A stretch of 64,000 nt of DNA from UBA11574 sp963752565 (GTDB lineage Bacteria > Desulfobacterota > Desulfobacteria > Desulfobacterales > UBA11574): contig CAVVZC010000006.1 in assembly GCA_963752565.1 (NCBI GenBank), positions 62,001 to 126,000 on the forward strand, written 5' to 3'. Positions 44,301 through 53,317 of this stretch are shown one piece after another. The notes beneath the pieces were generated by a model. That model made no database searches. It was not told the origin of the DNA and was given only the letters and a program-made list of their open reading frames with translations. Made by a program: the position numbers and the translations under genes. Each line of letters begins with the position of its first letter. The first letter of the stretch is position 1.

Positions 44301-45275
44301 ATGGATTCATTAAAAACAGATTTCACAAAACAGTTTGATTTAAGATATCCTATAATTTGTGCTCCCATGTTTCTTGTGAGCTCAGTTAAAATGGTGGTTA
44401 GTGCAAGTGAGGCAGGAGGAGTGGGAACCTTCCCAGCCCTAAATTACCGTCCCATTGAAAAATATCGTCAAGTCATCAGAGAGATAAAAGGTCTGACCAC
44501 AAAACCTTTTGGAATTAACATTATCGTTCAAAAGTCTAACAAATACCAGTATGAACAAATCGACCATGCGCTTGATGAGAGGACCCCCTTAATCATAACG
44601 TCTTTGGGAAATCCAAAGGAGGTGATTCGGCTATCGCATCAAGTGGGAACCAAAGTTTATTGTGATGTAGTGGGATTTGAGCATGCAAAGAAGGTCGCTG
44701 ATTTGGGGGCTGATGGGCTCATAGCGGTGGCCTTTGGTGCTGGTGGTCATGCCGGAGACATTTCGCCTTTAGCCCTTATTCCTAATTTAGCGAGGATGAT
44801 TAAATTGCCGATCATTGCCGCAGGCAGTATTGTAGATGGAGCTGGAATGGCGGCAGCGTTTGCTCTAGGAGCTTCTGCGGTCTATATGGGAACACGTTTT
44901 ATTGCCTCGAAAGAAGCAGAGGTCGCAGAAAAATACAAAAACACAATTGTTGGTGCAATGTGTGAAGATATCGTAAATACTGACAGAGTAGATGGATTCC
45001 CCGGCAATTTTATACGAACTAAAGAACTGGAGGCCCTGGGTCTGGAGAAGGGGCTGATTGAAGAAATACTCACAAAAAACAAAAGAATTAAACGATTTAT
45101 TTCACTCAGTCGCGCCGCACGCGCTCTATTTGGCGCGACGGATTCGAAGGTTTCTTATAAATCCGTCTATTCAGCAGGCCATGGAGTTGGCCTTATCGAT
45201 AAAGTTTTATCGATTCAAGAGATAATGGAAAAAACCGTAAAGGAATACAAAAAAATTAAAGCACAATTACCTTAG
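44301..45275 (+). CDS. Nitronate monooxygenase family protein
   Basis: 324 residues. The TIM-barrel FMN enzyme: PIICAPMFLVSSVKMVVSASEAGGVGTFPALN at the N-terminus, FGINIIV, DVVGFEHAKKVADLGADGLIAVAFGAGGHAG with the catalytic-region His, and the phosphate-binding GSIVDGAGMAAAFALGASAVYMGTRF. It oxidises alkyl nitronates or acts as an FMN-dependent reductase on other substrates. ATG 44301 is preferred to GTG 44295. Confidence 0.9.
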   Translation: MDSLKTDFTKQFDLRYPIICAPMFLVSSVKMVVSASEAGGVGTFPALNYRPIEKYRQVIREIKGLTTKPFGINIIVQKSNKYQYEQIDHALDERTPLIITSLGNPKEVIRLSHQVGTKVYCDVVGFEHAKKVADLGADGLIAVAFGAGGHAGDISPLALIPNLARMIKLPIIAAGSIVDGAGMAAAFALGASAVYMGTRFIASKEAEVAEKYKNTIVGAMCEDIVNTDRVDGFPGNFIRTKELEALGLEKGLIEEILTKNKRIKRFISLSRAARALFGATDSKVSYKSVYSAGHGVGLIDKVLSIQEIMEKTVKEYKKIKAQLP

Positions 45276-45387
45276 CATGTGAAATAGCGCCACTGGGTGT
45301 CTTTTGCCTATATGATATCCTCGCTCTGTCATAGACCCTTTCATTTTGAATACTGCTATAAAACACCGTATCATGTCTATAAAATTT

Positions 45388-45560
45388 CGTGTGATATCGT
45401 TTTTCAATAGAGCAAATCTTTTTTTTGAGGTTTTGCCCTTTTGCAATTTTGTAAGATATACGATATATGTAATTAGCACAAATTTATGTTGGGTTGTGCT
45501 TTTGGCAAGAAATCACAAGTTTGGAAAAGCCTGATTTTCGTGAGGTAATTTATTGACAAT
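45388..45560. repeat. Composite dispersed repeat, fullest copy
   Basis: In order: GTGTGATATCGTTTTTC; a hairpin terminator (GAGCAAATC/GAGGTTTTGCCC, then TTTTG); GATATATGTAAT; the inverted pair AGCACAA-12-TTGTGCT (45475-45500, identical to 58215-58240); GGCAAGAAATCACAAG; and CCTGATTTTCGTGAGGTAAT. The same order, in whole or in part, occurs at 38.7, 39.3, 43.4, 57.6, 58.2, 59.5, 60.1 and 61.8 kb. Confidence 0.7.
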
Positions 45561-45601
45561 TATGTCGATATTTTTTATAATTATTCTAAAATAGATAGAT
45601 C

Positions 45602-45680
45602 GAAAGGGCAAATCCGTTGAAAGGCGGGGACGCAAAGCCACGGGTCTAAAGTTGAAAAACTATGATAGCCGGGCCGCCGA
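45602..45680 (+). ncRNA. c-di-GMP-I (GEMM) riboswitch, copy 2
   Basis: GGGCAAATCCGTTGAAAGG, GGACGCAAAGCCACGGGTCT and GATAGCCGGGCCGCC are the three conserved GEMM-I blocks: the GAAA tetraloop hairpin, the ligand-site GACGCAAAGCC, and the receptor stem. An intrinsic terminator follows within ten bases, so it is a transcriptional switch. It controls the secreted 148-residue gene and perhaps the following 247-residue gene. Confidence 0.9.
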
Positions 45681-45688
45681 AGTCACTT

Positions 45689-45728
45689 ATAGCCTTTGGT
45701 AATGCTTGCCCAAAGGCTATTTTGTTTT
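45689..45728 (+). terminator. Riboswitch-coupled terminator
   Basis: ATAGCCTTTGG pairs with CCAAAGGCTAT (11 pairs), followed by TTTGTTTT. It is the expression platform of the preceding aptamer. Confidence 0.88.
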
Positions 45729-45857
45729 GAGGTTCTTTCTATTTAGTTTGTAGTCTTGTTGTTAATAAAATGTATGGAAGATAGTGGTAAAGAACGAAGC
45801 AAATATTAGAAGAAGTATTTTTATAAAATTTAACTTATTTTACCGTGGGGGTAAAAA

Positions 45858-46304
45858 ATGAAACGAATTTTAATAGTTATATTTGCGGTCATAACTGTTC
45901 TTCTATTCGGGTTTTTCATGCTCACAACCACGCAGGCATTTACTGATAATGGGTATAAAGGAAAAGATAAACAGAAAGAACAGGACAAGGAATATCGAAA
46001 ACATCGAGAGGAGATGGATCAAGAAGATCGTCGTGACTACAATAGACGTCAAGATTACCACAAGCATCTTGGATATAGAGAACGCCCCTATGACCAAGAT
46101 CACTATTACGTGAACTACGATTATAAAGGGCATCGGTACGACTATCACGGCCATTGGAGATCTTGGGAGCAATGGGATAGATACGCAAAAAAACACCCAC
46201 ACATATACAAACATGGAGGATATTACCGCCAAAATTCACATTTAATGTTCAGATTTTGCGAACCCGGTACCGGTAACTGTTTCTATTTTTCAATCAGAAG
46301 TTAG
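45858..46304 (+). CDS. Secreted charged protein under c-di-GMP riboswitch control
   Basis: 148 residues. A signal peptide or anchor (ILIVIFAVITVLLFGFFMLTTTQAF) is followed by a very charged Lys/Glu/Arg/Asp helix (KDKQKEQDKEYRKHREEMD) and a Tyr/His-rich region (YVNYDYKGHRYDYHGHW) ending with two Cys. No family is recognised; the composition suggests an extracytoplasmic matrix or metal-binding protein. The GGGGGT ribosome binding site sits in a small hairpin (TTTTACC/GGTAAAA, 45838-45856). Confidence 0.65.
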   Translation: MKRILIVIFAVITVLLFGFFMLTTTQAFTDNGYKGKDKQKEQDKEYRKHREEMDQEDRRDYNRRQDYHKHLGYRERPYDQDHYYVNYDYKGHRYDYHGHWRSWEQWDRYAKKHPHIYKHGGYYRQNSHLMFRFCEPGTGNCFYFSIRS

Positions 46305-46343
46305 TCAGCAAGATGTGAAAATCAAAAAAATGAGAGGTGGGCT

Positions 46344-46393
46344 TGGACTGATTATTAAGACCCCATTTCTCATAGAGGTGGGGTTTTGTTTTG
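46344..46393 (+). terminator. Repeated terminator-like leader, copy 2
   Basis: CCCCATTTCTCATAGAGGTGGGG followed by TTTTGTTTTG forms a terminator-like hairpin between the secreted gene and the 247-residue gene. It is nearly identical to 36710-36758 upstream of the PilZ gene. In the second module only its tail (GGGGCTTTGTTTT, 60917) remains. Confidence 0.7.
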
Positions 46394-46448
46394 GGATTGA
46401 TGTTGAGAAGGTATTCAAGTTTGTTCTTTAGTAAATTAGGAGAATATA

Positions 46449-47192
46449 ATGCATCCACGGAATGCTGCTGAAACAGTCGGAGACAGTAGGCAAAGGGCTA
46501 AAACAATTGGATACATGCTTTTGCTAATTACGCTGGCAATAGGTTTTGCTGGATGGTATCTATGGAAGTGGTATGCATTACCAATTTCAATAGTTATTGC
46601 TGTCCTCTTAGGCAGCTTATATTCAATAATTGAAGCGAAGCGCATTCAGAAAAAGACCGGCTTAAATATTGATGAGCAAGAAATGGTCTTTAGAGAGAGT
46701 GCTGTAGCAAGTCTTGACCCAACTACTCGTGACCCCGAAGAATATCGTGCCTATATCGACTCATTACCGGACGATGAACCAGATGAAAAAGATTATGATG
46801 ACATCTGGTCACGAAATAAGAAAATTGAAGTTGTTGGGCCAGATTTTTTTGGACGGTATTCTATATATGTTGATCCAAAATCTAATGTGGCTATTTTCCT
46901 TCCAAAGTCTAATAAAACATTACATATTTTCATTGGTGATATTTTTCGAGCAAACAGGTGGATAAAGTGTGACCCAACAGGTTTAAAGGTCATAGATAAG
47001 ACCCCGCCAAAGGAAGCTTATCAATGGAAGATTAATCCAAAAGATATCTGGTACAGAGGGACAGGATTGCCACCAGGCAAATCTGGTTATCGGGGGGAAG
47101 TCCTCTCCTTCGAAGATTTTATTGATGAAATAAATGATGAATGGCTTCATATTAAAATTAAGGAATACATGCTGATGATGGGTTCCACATAG
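46449..47192 (+). CDS. 247-residue membrane protein, copy 1
   Basis: Not recognised. Two membrane helices (residues 23-42 and 44-60: GYMLLLITLAIGFAGWYLW and ALPISIVIAVLLGSLYSII) are followed by a cytoplasmic domain of 185 residues with an acidic patch (DDEPDEKDYDDIW) and several Trp/Tyr-rich beta segments. AGGAGAATATA precedes the ATG. It is about 97% identical in protein to the copy at 60987. A PilZ-like or PH-like fold for the C-terminal part cannot be judged by eye. Confidence 0.7.
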   Translation: MHPRNAAETVGDSRQRAKTIGYMLLLITLAIGFAGWYLWKWYALPISIVIAVLLGSLYSIIEAKRIQKKTGLNIDEQEMVFRESAVASLDPTTRDPEEYRAYIDSLPDDEPDEKDYDDIWSRNKKIEVVGPDFFGRYSIYVDPKSNVAIFLPKSNKTLHIFIGDIFRANRWIKCDPTGLKVIDKTPPKEAYQWKINPKDIWYRGTGLPPGKSGYRGEVLSFEDFIDEINDEWLHIKIKEYMLMMGST

Positions 47193-47253
47193 AATCTTAA
47201 TCTGTCGATAGCTGAAGATGATTTGGCAGCAATAGGATTTAGTCAACCTGACA

Positions 47254-47539
47254 CCAGAAAAACATCGGTACCTTGTCATGTCCAATGGGTTTTGACAAAA
47301 TATAGGGCTCCAAAAGGTCCAACCATAGGGGGCTCATGACAAGGGCAGATCACGAAAAAAGGACATCCGCCTGGATTTTGGTTTAAGGGAGTGCAACGAT
47401 GTGCCAACCAAGATGAAGGGTTTTAGCCACCACTATCAAAGGATCACCGTTGCAGTCCCCGGTTTAATGACAGAACAGTTCCTCGCGAAAAGGAACTTGG
47501 TCTCTCATGATGTAATAACAGATGCGAGCCAGTTTATTA
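47254..47539. mobile_element. Remnant of an IS110-family element (3' end)
   Basis: 286 bases correspond to 47841-48126 of the larger element nearby, covering the whole 3' non-coding end and the last 26 or so codons of the transposase (KLARICYYIMRDQVPFREELF). The similarity starts at CAGAAAAACATCGG and stops abruptly at 47539. Confidence 0.85.
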
Positions 47540-47840
47540 CTTTTGGCACCCATTAAAAGGCCCCTGTCAAGAGAAAACACCTCTCCATCGCAAAAAATGA
47601 TGTCTTTTTTTTGCAGGGACATCATCCAGTACGGAATCAGACCCTTTTCGTTGCCTGCATCCGAGTTTTCAATTGTTTTGGTGCGGATCCTTATTTGATC
47701 TGCTACCAGGCACCCATCAGGATCAAGGCCAGTGAAAGAAAAAGTAAAAATTGACGGTTGCGAAGCGGAGAGATCTTCATTATCTCGTAGCGAAGCAACC
47801 ATCCTTTTTCTTTGCGGCCCCTGGTCCGGAAAGCGGACCC
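47540..47840. other. Unassigned segment between the two IS110 ends
   Basis: About 300 bases between the IS remnant and the IS element. A minus-strand frame includes FTFSFTGLDPDGCLVADQI, which could be a fragment of a captured gene, but it has no proper start or stop of its own. Not assignable. Confidence 0.4.
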
Positions 47841-48050
47841 CAGAAAAACATCGGTACCTTGTCATGTCCAATGGGTTGTGACAAAATAAAGGGCTCCAAG
47901 AGGGCCAACCATAGCGGGCTCATGACAAGGGCAGATCACAAAAAAGGACATCCGCCTGGATTTTTGTTTAAGGGAGTGCAACGGCGTGCCAACCAAGATA
48001 AAGGGTTTTTAGCCACCAATAATCAAAGGATCACCGTTGCAGTCCCCGGT
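47841..48050 (-). ncRNA. Candidate guide (bridge/seek) RNA region of the IS110 element
   Basis: 210 bases downstream of the transposase, retained at high identity in the remnant copy at 47254 even though the coding part there is gone. It contains several short complementary stretches (GGGCTCATGACAAG against CTTGTCATG). IS1111-type members of the IS110 family place their guide RNA at this end. The exact ends and loops cannot be set by eye. Confidence 0.45.
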
Positions 48051-49071
48051 TTATTGACAGAACAGTTCCTCACGAAAAGGAACTTGATCTCTCATGATGT
48101 AATAACAGATACGAGCCAGTTTATTGCCGAGCGCTTTCGTTGCAAGGCTTGTATTTGCCTGAGCAACTTTCCGGTTATAGTATCTTCTGAATCGTTCGTT
48201 ATATCTGCGACCCAAATGGACAGCTTCGGTGAATGCCCAGCTCAAATACCGATTACCGTTTTTACGGTTGCCGCTGCCTTTACTTTTGCCATCGGAGAGT
48301 CGCCGGGAAGGTACACATCGGCAATAGGATGTGAAATTACCGACTTTGGGAAAACGGTTGATATCACCGACCTCCAACATAATGGTCAGTGCTAAGATAT
48401 CGCCGATGCCCGGAACCGTCTTTAAGTTATGAAACGCCTTCTTGAGCTTGACTTTCTTTCTAATTGCTTTTTCTAATCCTTGAATCTTCTGTTTAAGAAA
48501 ATTGATACTGTCTAAATTGGCCTGGGCGGAGAGAACCAGATACTCTTCTTCCAACCACGCTTCTAATTCTTTGACCGTCAAATGTCTCATATCATTGGCC
48601 CTGATTTTCATGGCACAGCATCGCTGAATTAACGATTGTAAGCTTAAAATATGGGCCGTCTTGTGCCGGACTAAGAACATCCGTTTACGGGCCAGATCAC
48701 GCACCGGACGATCCTTTTTGGGATAAATATATCCTTGGGGTAAAATACCTAAAATTAAAAGTTGAGCCAGAAAGAATGCATCGTGTTGATCGTCACTGTA
48801 CTTTAATCCTTCATACTGTTTAATGGCAGCTGGATTGGCCAAATGAGCAGATGAATATCCTGCATCCATAAGGCCGTCTACCAGCCAGTACCAGTTGTAG
48901 GTGGACTCAACCACAAAACCTTTGATTTGATCCCGAAAAGGATCTAATGTTTGTAAGATGTGTTCAAGATGATTCGGAACTCTTTTTTTGAACACACGAT
49001 TGAATGCTGTTGTCCATAATACCGATGTAAGTATTTCTTGAATGAAGATCTAATCCGGCGTATAGTTCCAT
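48051..49071 (-). pseudogene. IS110-family transposase, N-terminal frameshift
   Basis: From ATG 49071 the frame reads MELYAGLDLHSRNTYIGIMD, the normal IS110 start with the first catalytic Asp, then shifts after GACAACAGC near 49008 and stops. The rest (FKKRVPNHLEHILQTLDPF onward, 314 residues) is open. It contains the second acidic site VVESTYNWYWLV, the DDQHDAFFLA site and the C-terminal IS116/110/902 domain with NLKTVPGIGDILALTI and the conserved Ser region. The first catalytic Asp is lost from the long frame unless a frameshift is made. Confidence 0.8.
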
Positions 49072-49355
49072 TGAGCACCTCCTTTTGTTAAAGGGTTGTT
49101 AATTGTCTTAACCACCTATAACAAATCGCATCCTTTTTTGCGATTGGGAGGTGCCTTTTAGATGATTATCAAGGTATCCTTTGTTTGATCTCGCTTAGAA
49201 ACCTTCACTTTATCAGATAGTCCTACAAACCTGCGTACAAGTCGCTATTAGACAAAAGAGACCTTTACAATAAAAGGTTTTTCCCCATTCAAAACGCTAT
49301 TGAATATTGTCCTTCGTATGGGTGTCCAATCCCTGTAATAAGACGATCATAGGCA

Positions 49356-50030
49356 TTAGGTGGGTTTTATTACATGTTGAGGTGCTGATTGGGTTAGCTT
49401 GCTTTCCATATCAGGTCGGTGCTTATTTTCTCGATCACTTATACCGTCTATTTTGAATATGGATAAATGCTTATGGCAAATATCGATTTGTTTTTTTAAC
49501 GTCTCAAGGGCGTTTTGATATTCGATTTGTTCCATTTCACTCCCAGTCACATCTTCCAATGTTGCGAGCAGGCGGTCATGATCTTTTTTGATGGTCATGA
49601 TGTGATCGGACAGAAAATCGATCATGTCGTTAACCTGAGCGGCTTCATTTTTTAGAAAATCATACCGCCGCAAATAAATTTTTCGGGTTAAGTCCCCCTG
49701 AGTAATTTTTTCAAACGTATTTGAAAAGTTGACCAATGGGCCACAGAATTTATGGTTGATTATCATCTGATATATGAGACTAATCAAAAGCACGGCAACG
49801 AGAGCAAGGGATATTCGGTCCAATAAAACAACAAAAAACTTTGCCGAATAATGTTGAGCATATATATCGTTCATATTAAAAGTTTCATGATAAAATGGGA
49901 ATAACACCGCCCCAAGGATTAGAGCAAAGACCAGCAACATAAGTATCAGGTTGGCGAGCATCATTTTGAAGTGAATTTTATTGGCCATCAAATAGTTTTT
50001 CAACCGTCGCGGATTAGCTGTTCGTTTCAT
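49356..50030 (-). CDS. Membrane HAMP-domain protein without output domain
   Basis: 224 residues from ATG 50030 (AGGCAGGGC upstream), overlapping the preceding gene by 17 bases. Two membrane helices (LANLILMLLVFALILGAVLF and ISLALVAVLLISLIYQMII) flank a short periplasmic loop. A HAMP domain follows (FCGPLVNFSNTFEKITQGDLTRKIYLRRYDF), and then a coiled coil with no kinase, cyclase or methyl-accepting domain. It may regulate a partner in trans, for instance the HD-GYP protein encoded just upstream. Confidence 0.7.
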   Translation of the reverse strand: MKRTANPRRLKNYLMANKIHFKMMLANLILMLLVFALILGAVLFPFYHETFNMNDIYAQHYSAKFFVVLLDRISLALVAVLLISLIYQMIINHKFCGPLVNFSNTFEKITQGDLTRKIYLRRYDFLKNEAAQVNDMIDFLSDHIMTIKKDHDRLLATLEDVTGSEMEQIEYQNALETLKKQIDICHKHLSIFKIDGISDRENKHRPDMESKLTQSAPQHVIKPT

Positions 50031-50409
50031 TTTGCCCTGCCTTTTTTTTGCGCCACTCGATATGTTCTTGGTGCTTAAATTGAATCGCCCCTTCATTTTC
50101 CGGATGATAATAAAAGGATCGGGTGAACTCTAAGCCATCTGTATTTTTGTAGTTAAATGTATATAGAATATTATTCTCTTCCAGGCTTTCTTCCATACTT
50201 GAGATAAAGTAGACATCTCTTTCGTCTCCGCCGAGACCATAGACAAGTGTTTCCTTTGTCAGTTCAATAAAGCGATCTTGATATCCGGGTGCTGAGGTTG
50301 TCCATTTACCGATCAAATTTACAGGGATATCTCTGTTTTTTTTAGAGTGGAACATGGTTATTGCCACAACAACGATAACCGCCGGGATGACAATCCATTT
50401 AAGTTTCAT
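50014..50409 (-). CDS. Membrane-anchored hypothetical protein
   Basis: 131 residues. N-terminal anchor (WIVIPAVIVVVAITMF), then an exported domain with the start LIGKWTTSAPGYQDRFIELTKETLVYG, a lipocalin-like opening of beta strands. The function is unknown. AAAGGAATAAAA lies before the ATG. It sits between the HD-GYP and HAMP genes on the same strand, so the three probably form an operon. Confidence 0.6.
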   Translation of the reverse strand: MKLKWIVIPAVIVVVAITMFHSKKNRDIPVNLIGKWTTSAPGYQDRFIELTKETLVYGLGGDERDVYFISSMEESLEENNILYTFNYKNTDGLEFTRSFYYHPENEGAIQFKHQEHIEWRKKKAGQNETNS

Positions 50410-50446
50410 TTTTATTCCTTTTCTTTGTGATGTTGCCCCGTATTCT

Positions 50447-52567
50447 TTATGCTACTTTTGTTTTTTCCGGCCTCATAATTTCTAAAAAAGCTTCTACAAT
50501 ATCAGGGTCGAACTGACGGCCCGCTTCTTCTGTTATCAAATCAACGACACGCTCAACAGCCCAGCCTTCCCGATACGGACGATCCGAGTTCAAAGCGTCA
50601 AAAACATCAGCCACAGCAAGGATTCGAGCGCCAATGTTTATGGCATCGCCGGAAAGGCCATCAGGATATCCTTTCCCGTCATACCGTTCATGATGCTGCA
50701 CAACTATGGGGATGATATCCTTATACGACGCAATCGGTTCAAGAATTGTCGCGCCGATAGAAGGATGTTTTTTAATCATATTGTACTCCTCGTCGTCGAG
50801 TGCCCCGGGTTTATCGAGAATGGCCACGGAAACGCCGAGTTTCCCGATATCATGAAGCAGGGCGCCGCGATGCAAGTTGTCCATCTCTTTCTGGGAAAGC
50901 CCTAAAACTGTCCCGATTTCCAAGGCCACTTTCGTTACGCGCTCGGAATGACCGGCAGTCCAGGATGACTTGGCATCGACGGTCCGCGCAAGGGCCTTTA
51001 ACGTGCCCAAGTTGAAGTGGTCCAACTCTTCCATGAGAATTGCATTTGAAAGGGCAACAGCCACCTGATCCGTCGCCTGGCGGGCTTGGGTAATGTCTTC
51101 GGTACTATAGGCTTCCGAATGGGATCGTCCTATGGTTATCACTGCTGTCAGTTTTTCATTTAGAAAAATGGGAAGAATTAAAAAAGATTGGATGCCGCGT
51201 CCTACAATGGCCGAAAGAAAGGTCGGACGGTTTTTGTCAGAGTCAATTATCAGATATTCCGGATTGGCCTGAAACATTTCAAGATCGGACGGTTTGAACT
51301 CGATGGGTTTTTCCAACAATTCATTTTCCTGACCGAAATAACTGAAATATGAATGGGCGGTATTATCCTGCTCGGAATCCATCAGGCTTATGGCGACGCT
51401 GTCACAGACAAACCAATCGTACATCCTGTGAATTACGGTTTCAACGATGACCTTGGTATCCAGTGATGACAAAATGGCGCGATCGATTTCTGCTTTGGTA
51501 TCTAAGGTTTTGAATTGTCTGTTCAACTGCGCGGCCATTTTATTAAAATCCATGGCCAACTCTTCAAATTCATCGCCGCTCGTCAGGTTTACCTGGGACT
51601 CAAAGTTTTTCATGGCAATCCGGCGTGTTCCCTTTTTCAGCAACTCAAGGGGCACAAGGCTCTTCCGAATAAAATAAATGCTAAAAAGCAACACCACCCA
51701 CAGGGACATGAGGACGACCAGAGGAAAGATTGTTTTAAAATGCGACATTGGTGCAAGCACATCGGCTTTGGATTGACTGAGCACGACGGTCCATACATCA
51801 GCTAAAAACCGATGATTCAAAAAGATTTTTCGATAACTCGCCAGGTATTTTTCGTTTTCATGGACAAACTCGAACTGACCAAAGACGCCATTTTCAACCT
51901 GAAAGTCGTCTTTCTTGGAGGATGGATCCTCATGCGAAAACGAGCTAAAAACGATATTTTTAGATTCGTCCAATACACAAACTTCAGTATCCGGCAACAG
52001 TGAACTCCCCTGGTCAATTCCCCACAGGAAACCGGGGTTAATTTCTCCAATTAAATACCCTGCATTCAGATTCTTCGGATCCATCAGTCCAACCATCATT
52101 GTTCGTGGCAAAGATTCCGGATGACTCACTATGAAAATTGCTGTCTTTCCGGCATTGATGATCTGCTTAATCTTATCCTCACTGGGTTTTTTAAAATTAT
52201 TTATTACTTTGTAAATTGGAATAGTCCTGTTTTCAGTTTTGTAAAAATCGACCGCCTTGAAATGGTGTTCCGATCGTTTGTTAAAAACAACTGAATGGGT
52301 TTGGCCGGGATCATTCAAAGACGCTTTGAGGGAAGAAGCGATAAGCTGCAATTCGGTATCTAAAAATATCAACCGTTCATAGACGGAATAAGCGTGCCCT
52401 TTGACCGATTGTTTAAGTAATTTGTAGCTTTGCTCATTGAGCTGTTTGGTTACGCGATTGAATGAAATTATCGAAAGGCACAAAATAGGAAAAAGCGCGC
52501 AGGAAACAAACAAAATAAAGATTCGGCGGGCGATCTTGCTGCGGAAAATTTTTGTATCAAACTTCAT
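50447..52567 (-). CDS. HD-GYP c-di-GMP phosphodiesterase with sensor, HAMP and GAF domains
   Basis: 706 residues. Membrane helix 1 is at residues 14-32 and helix 2 at about 280-300, with a periplasmic dCache-like sensor between them. HAMP (SLVPLELLKKGTRRIAMKNFESQV) and a GAF domain (about 370-510) follow. The HD-GYP domain then carries HSERVTKVALEIG, GALLHDIGKLGVS, HHERYDGKGYPDGLSG and ILAVADVFDAL. All HD-GYP metal ligands and the GYP motif are intact, so it should degrade c-di-GMP. The riboswitches and PilZ gene in the window are plausible readers of the same signal. Confidence 0.92.
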   Translation of the reverse strand: MKFDTKIFRSKIARRIFILFVSCALFPILCLSIISFNRVTKQLNEQSYKLLKQSVKGHAYSVYERLIFLDTELQLIASSLKASLNDPGQTHSVVFNKRSEHHFKAVDFYKTENRTIPIYKVINNFKKPSEDKIKQIINAGKTAIFIVSHPESLPRTMMVGLMDPKNLNAGYLIGEINPGFLWGIDQGSSLLPDTEVCVLDESKNIVFSSFSHEDPSSKKDDFQVENGVFGQFEFVHENEKYLASYRKIFLNHRFLADVWTVVLSQSKADVLAPMSHFKTIFPLVVLMSLWVVLLFSIYFIRKSLVPLELLKKGTRRIAMKNFESQVNLTSGDEFEELAMDFNKMAAQLNRQFKTLDTKAEIDRAILSSLDTKVIVETVIHRMYDWFVCDSVAISLMDSEQDNTAHSYFSYFGQENELLEKPIEFKPSDLEMFQANPEYLIIDSDKNRPTFLSAIVGRGIQSFLILPIFLNEKLTAVITIGRSHSEAYSTEDITQARQATDQVAVALSNAILMEELDHFNLGTLKALARTVDAKSSWTAGHSERVTKVALEIGTVLGLSQKEMDNLHRGALLHDIGKLGVSVAILDKPGALDDEEYNMIKKHPSIGATILEPIASYKDIIPIVVQHHERYDGKGYPDGLSGDAINIGARILAVADVFDALNSDRPYREGWAVERVVDLITEEAGRQFDPDIVEAFLEIMRPEKTKVA

Positions 52568-52643
52568 TTAGATAAACCTCTTTTAAAGTTCTGAAACCAG
52601 ACCGACATAACTGCCGTTGTAAGCGCGGACAACATCGTCCCGA

Positions 52644-53117
52644 CTAGTCCTTAAATTTGAACTGCGGTTTACTCAAGCCATCTGCTCCCAAGCTGTAAAG
52701 GTCATAATCGGTATTGACCGGATTATCACTCATGTTTCTTCGTAATCCCGGTGGTTTGCCGCCGTCAATTTTTAAGTACTGGTAAGGATTTTCCCAAGGA
52801 TCATTGATGGTGCCAATGTTGGTTAGATCGTTGAGGCTGTCAGGAAGTTGACCGTCATTGTCGAAAACAAAAAGGGCGATCTGTTTTTCTATCATGCGAA
52901 TATCTGTGACAGCCACCACGATCAAAGCTTCATATCTATATCGTATATAATTGGGCAGCGCGATGGCCGATAAGGTGCCAATAATCGCAATGACAATAAA
53001 TACTTCAATAAGCGTAAAACCTCTATTGCAACCGTTTCGATTAAAACGCTTGGAACATGCGAAATCGTTTACGCTATTCTTGCAGTCCAAAAACGAATTG
53101 TTCATTGGATCATTCAT
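52644..53117 (-). CDS. Type II secretion/type IV pilin-like protein (GspG type)
   Basis: 157 residues. The prepilin peptidase site is RGFTLIEVFIVIAIIGTLSAIALPNY, with Glu5 present, after an unusually long leader of about 33 residues. The C-terminal part resembles GspG (GTINDPWENPYQYL, YDLYSLGADG), including the Asp-rich calcium-binding end. It is a pseudopilin of the inner membrane. It lies 76 bases upstream of the HD-GYP gene, on the same strand. No secretion ATPase is nearby. Confidence 0.85.
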   Translation of the reverse strand: MNDPMNNSFLDCKNSVNDFACSKRFNRNGCNRGFTLIEVFIVIAIIGTLSAIALPNYIRYRYEALIVVAVTDIRMIEKQIALFVFDNDGQLPDSLNDLTNIGTINDPWENPYQYLKIDGGKPPGLRRNMSDNPVNTDYDLYSLGADGLSKPQFKFKD

Positions 53118-53317
53118 ATGTTATAAAAATCGGCCAGTTAGGCGTATCATGGATCGAACAAAGCTATTCCCTATCGGTTTAGATGCATATTTATAAATAT
53201 ATCGGACGGTTTTGAAAAAAAATAAGGATAAAAAAACCTAAGAGCGATAATTTTAAATTTCTACCTTAAATTTTAAATTCAGACCACCCCTATATGATGA
53301 GGATTTGGATATAAGTT

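Larger units (their letters stand above)
47841..49156 (-). mobile_element. IS110-family insertion sequence
   Basis: About 1.3 kb: a DEDD-type transposase on the minus strand, a 210-base 3' non-coding end (47841-48050) and an 85-base 5' region. There are no long terminal inverted repeats, as usual for IS110. The right junction is CAGAAAAACATCGG, and the array repeat CACCAGAAAAA (as at 37269) may be the target. The left edge is approximate; it is set at the end of the GGGAGGTGCC arm. Confidence 0.75.

Noticed and set aside
47464..47871. Minus-strand frame of 135 codons
   Set aside because: It joins the end of an IS110 remnant, an unassigned segment and the start of the next IS end, so it is a chimera of fragments rather than a gene.
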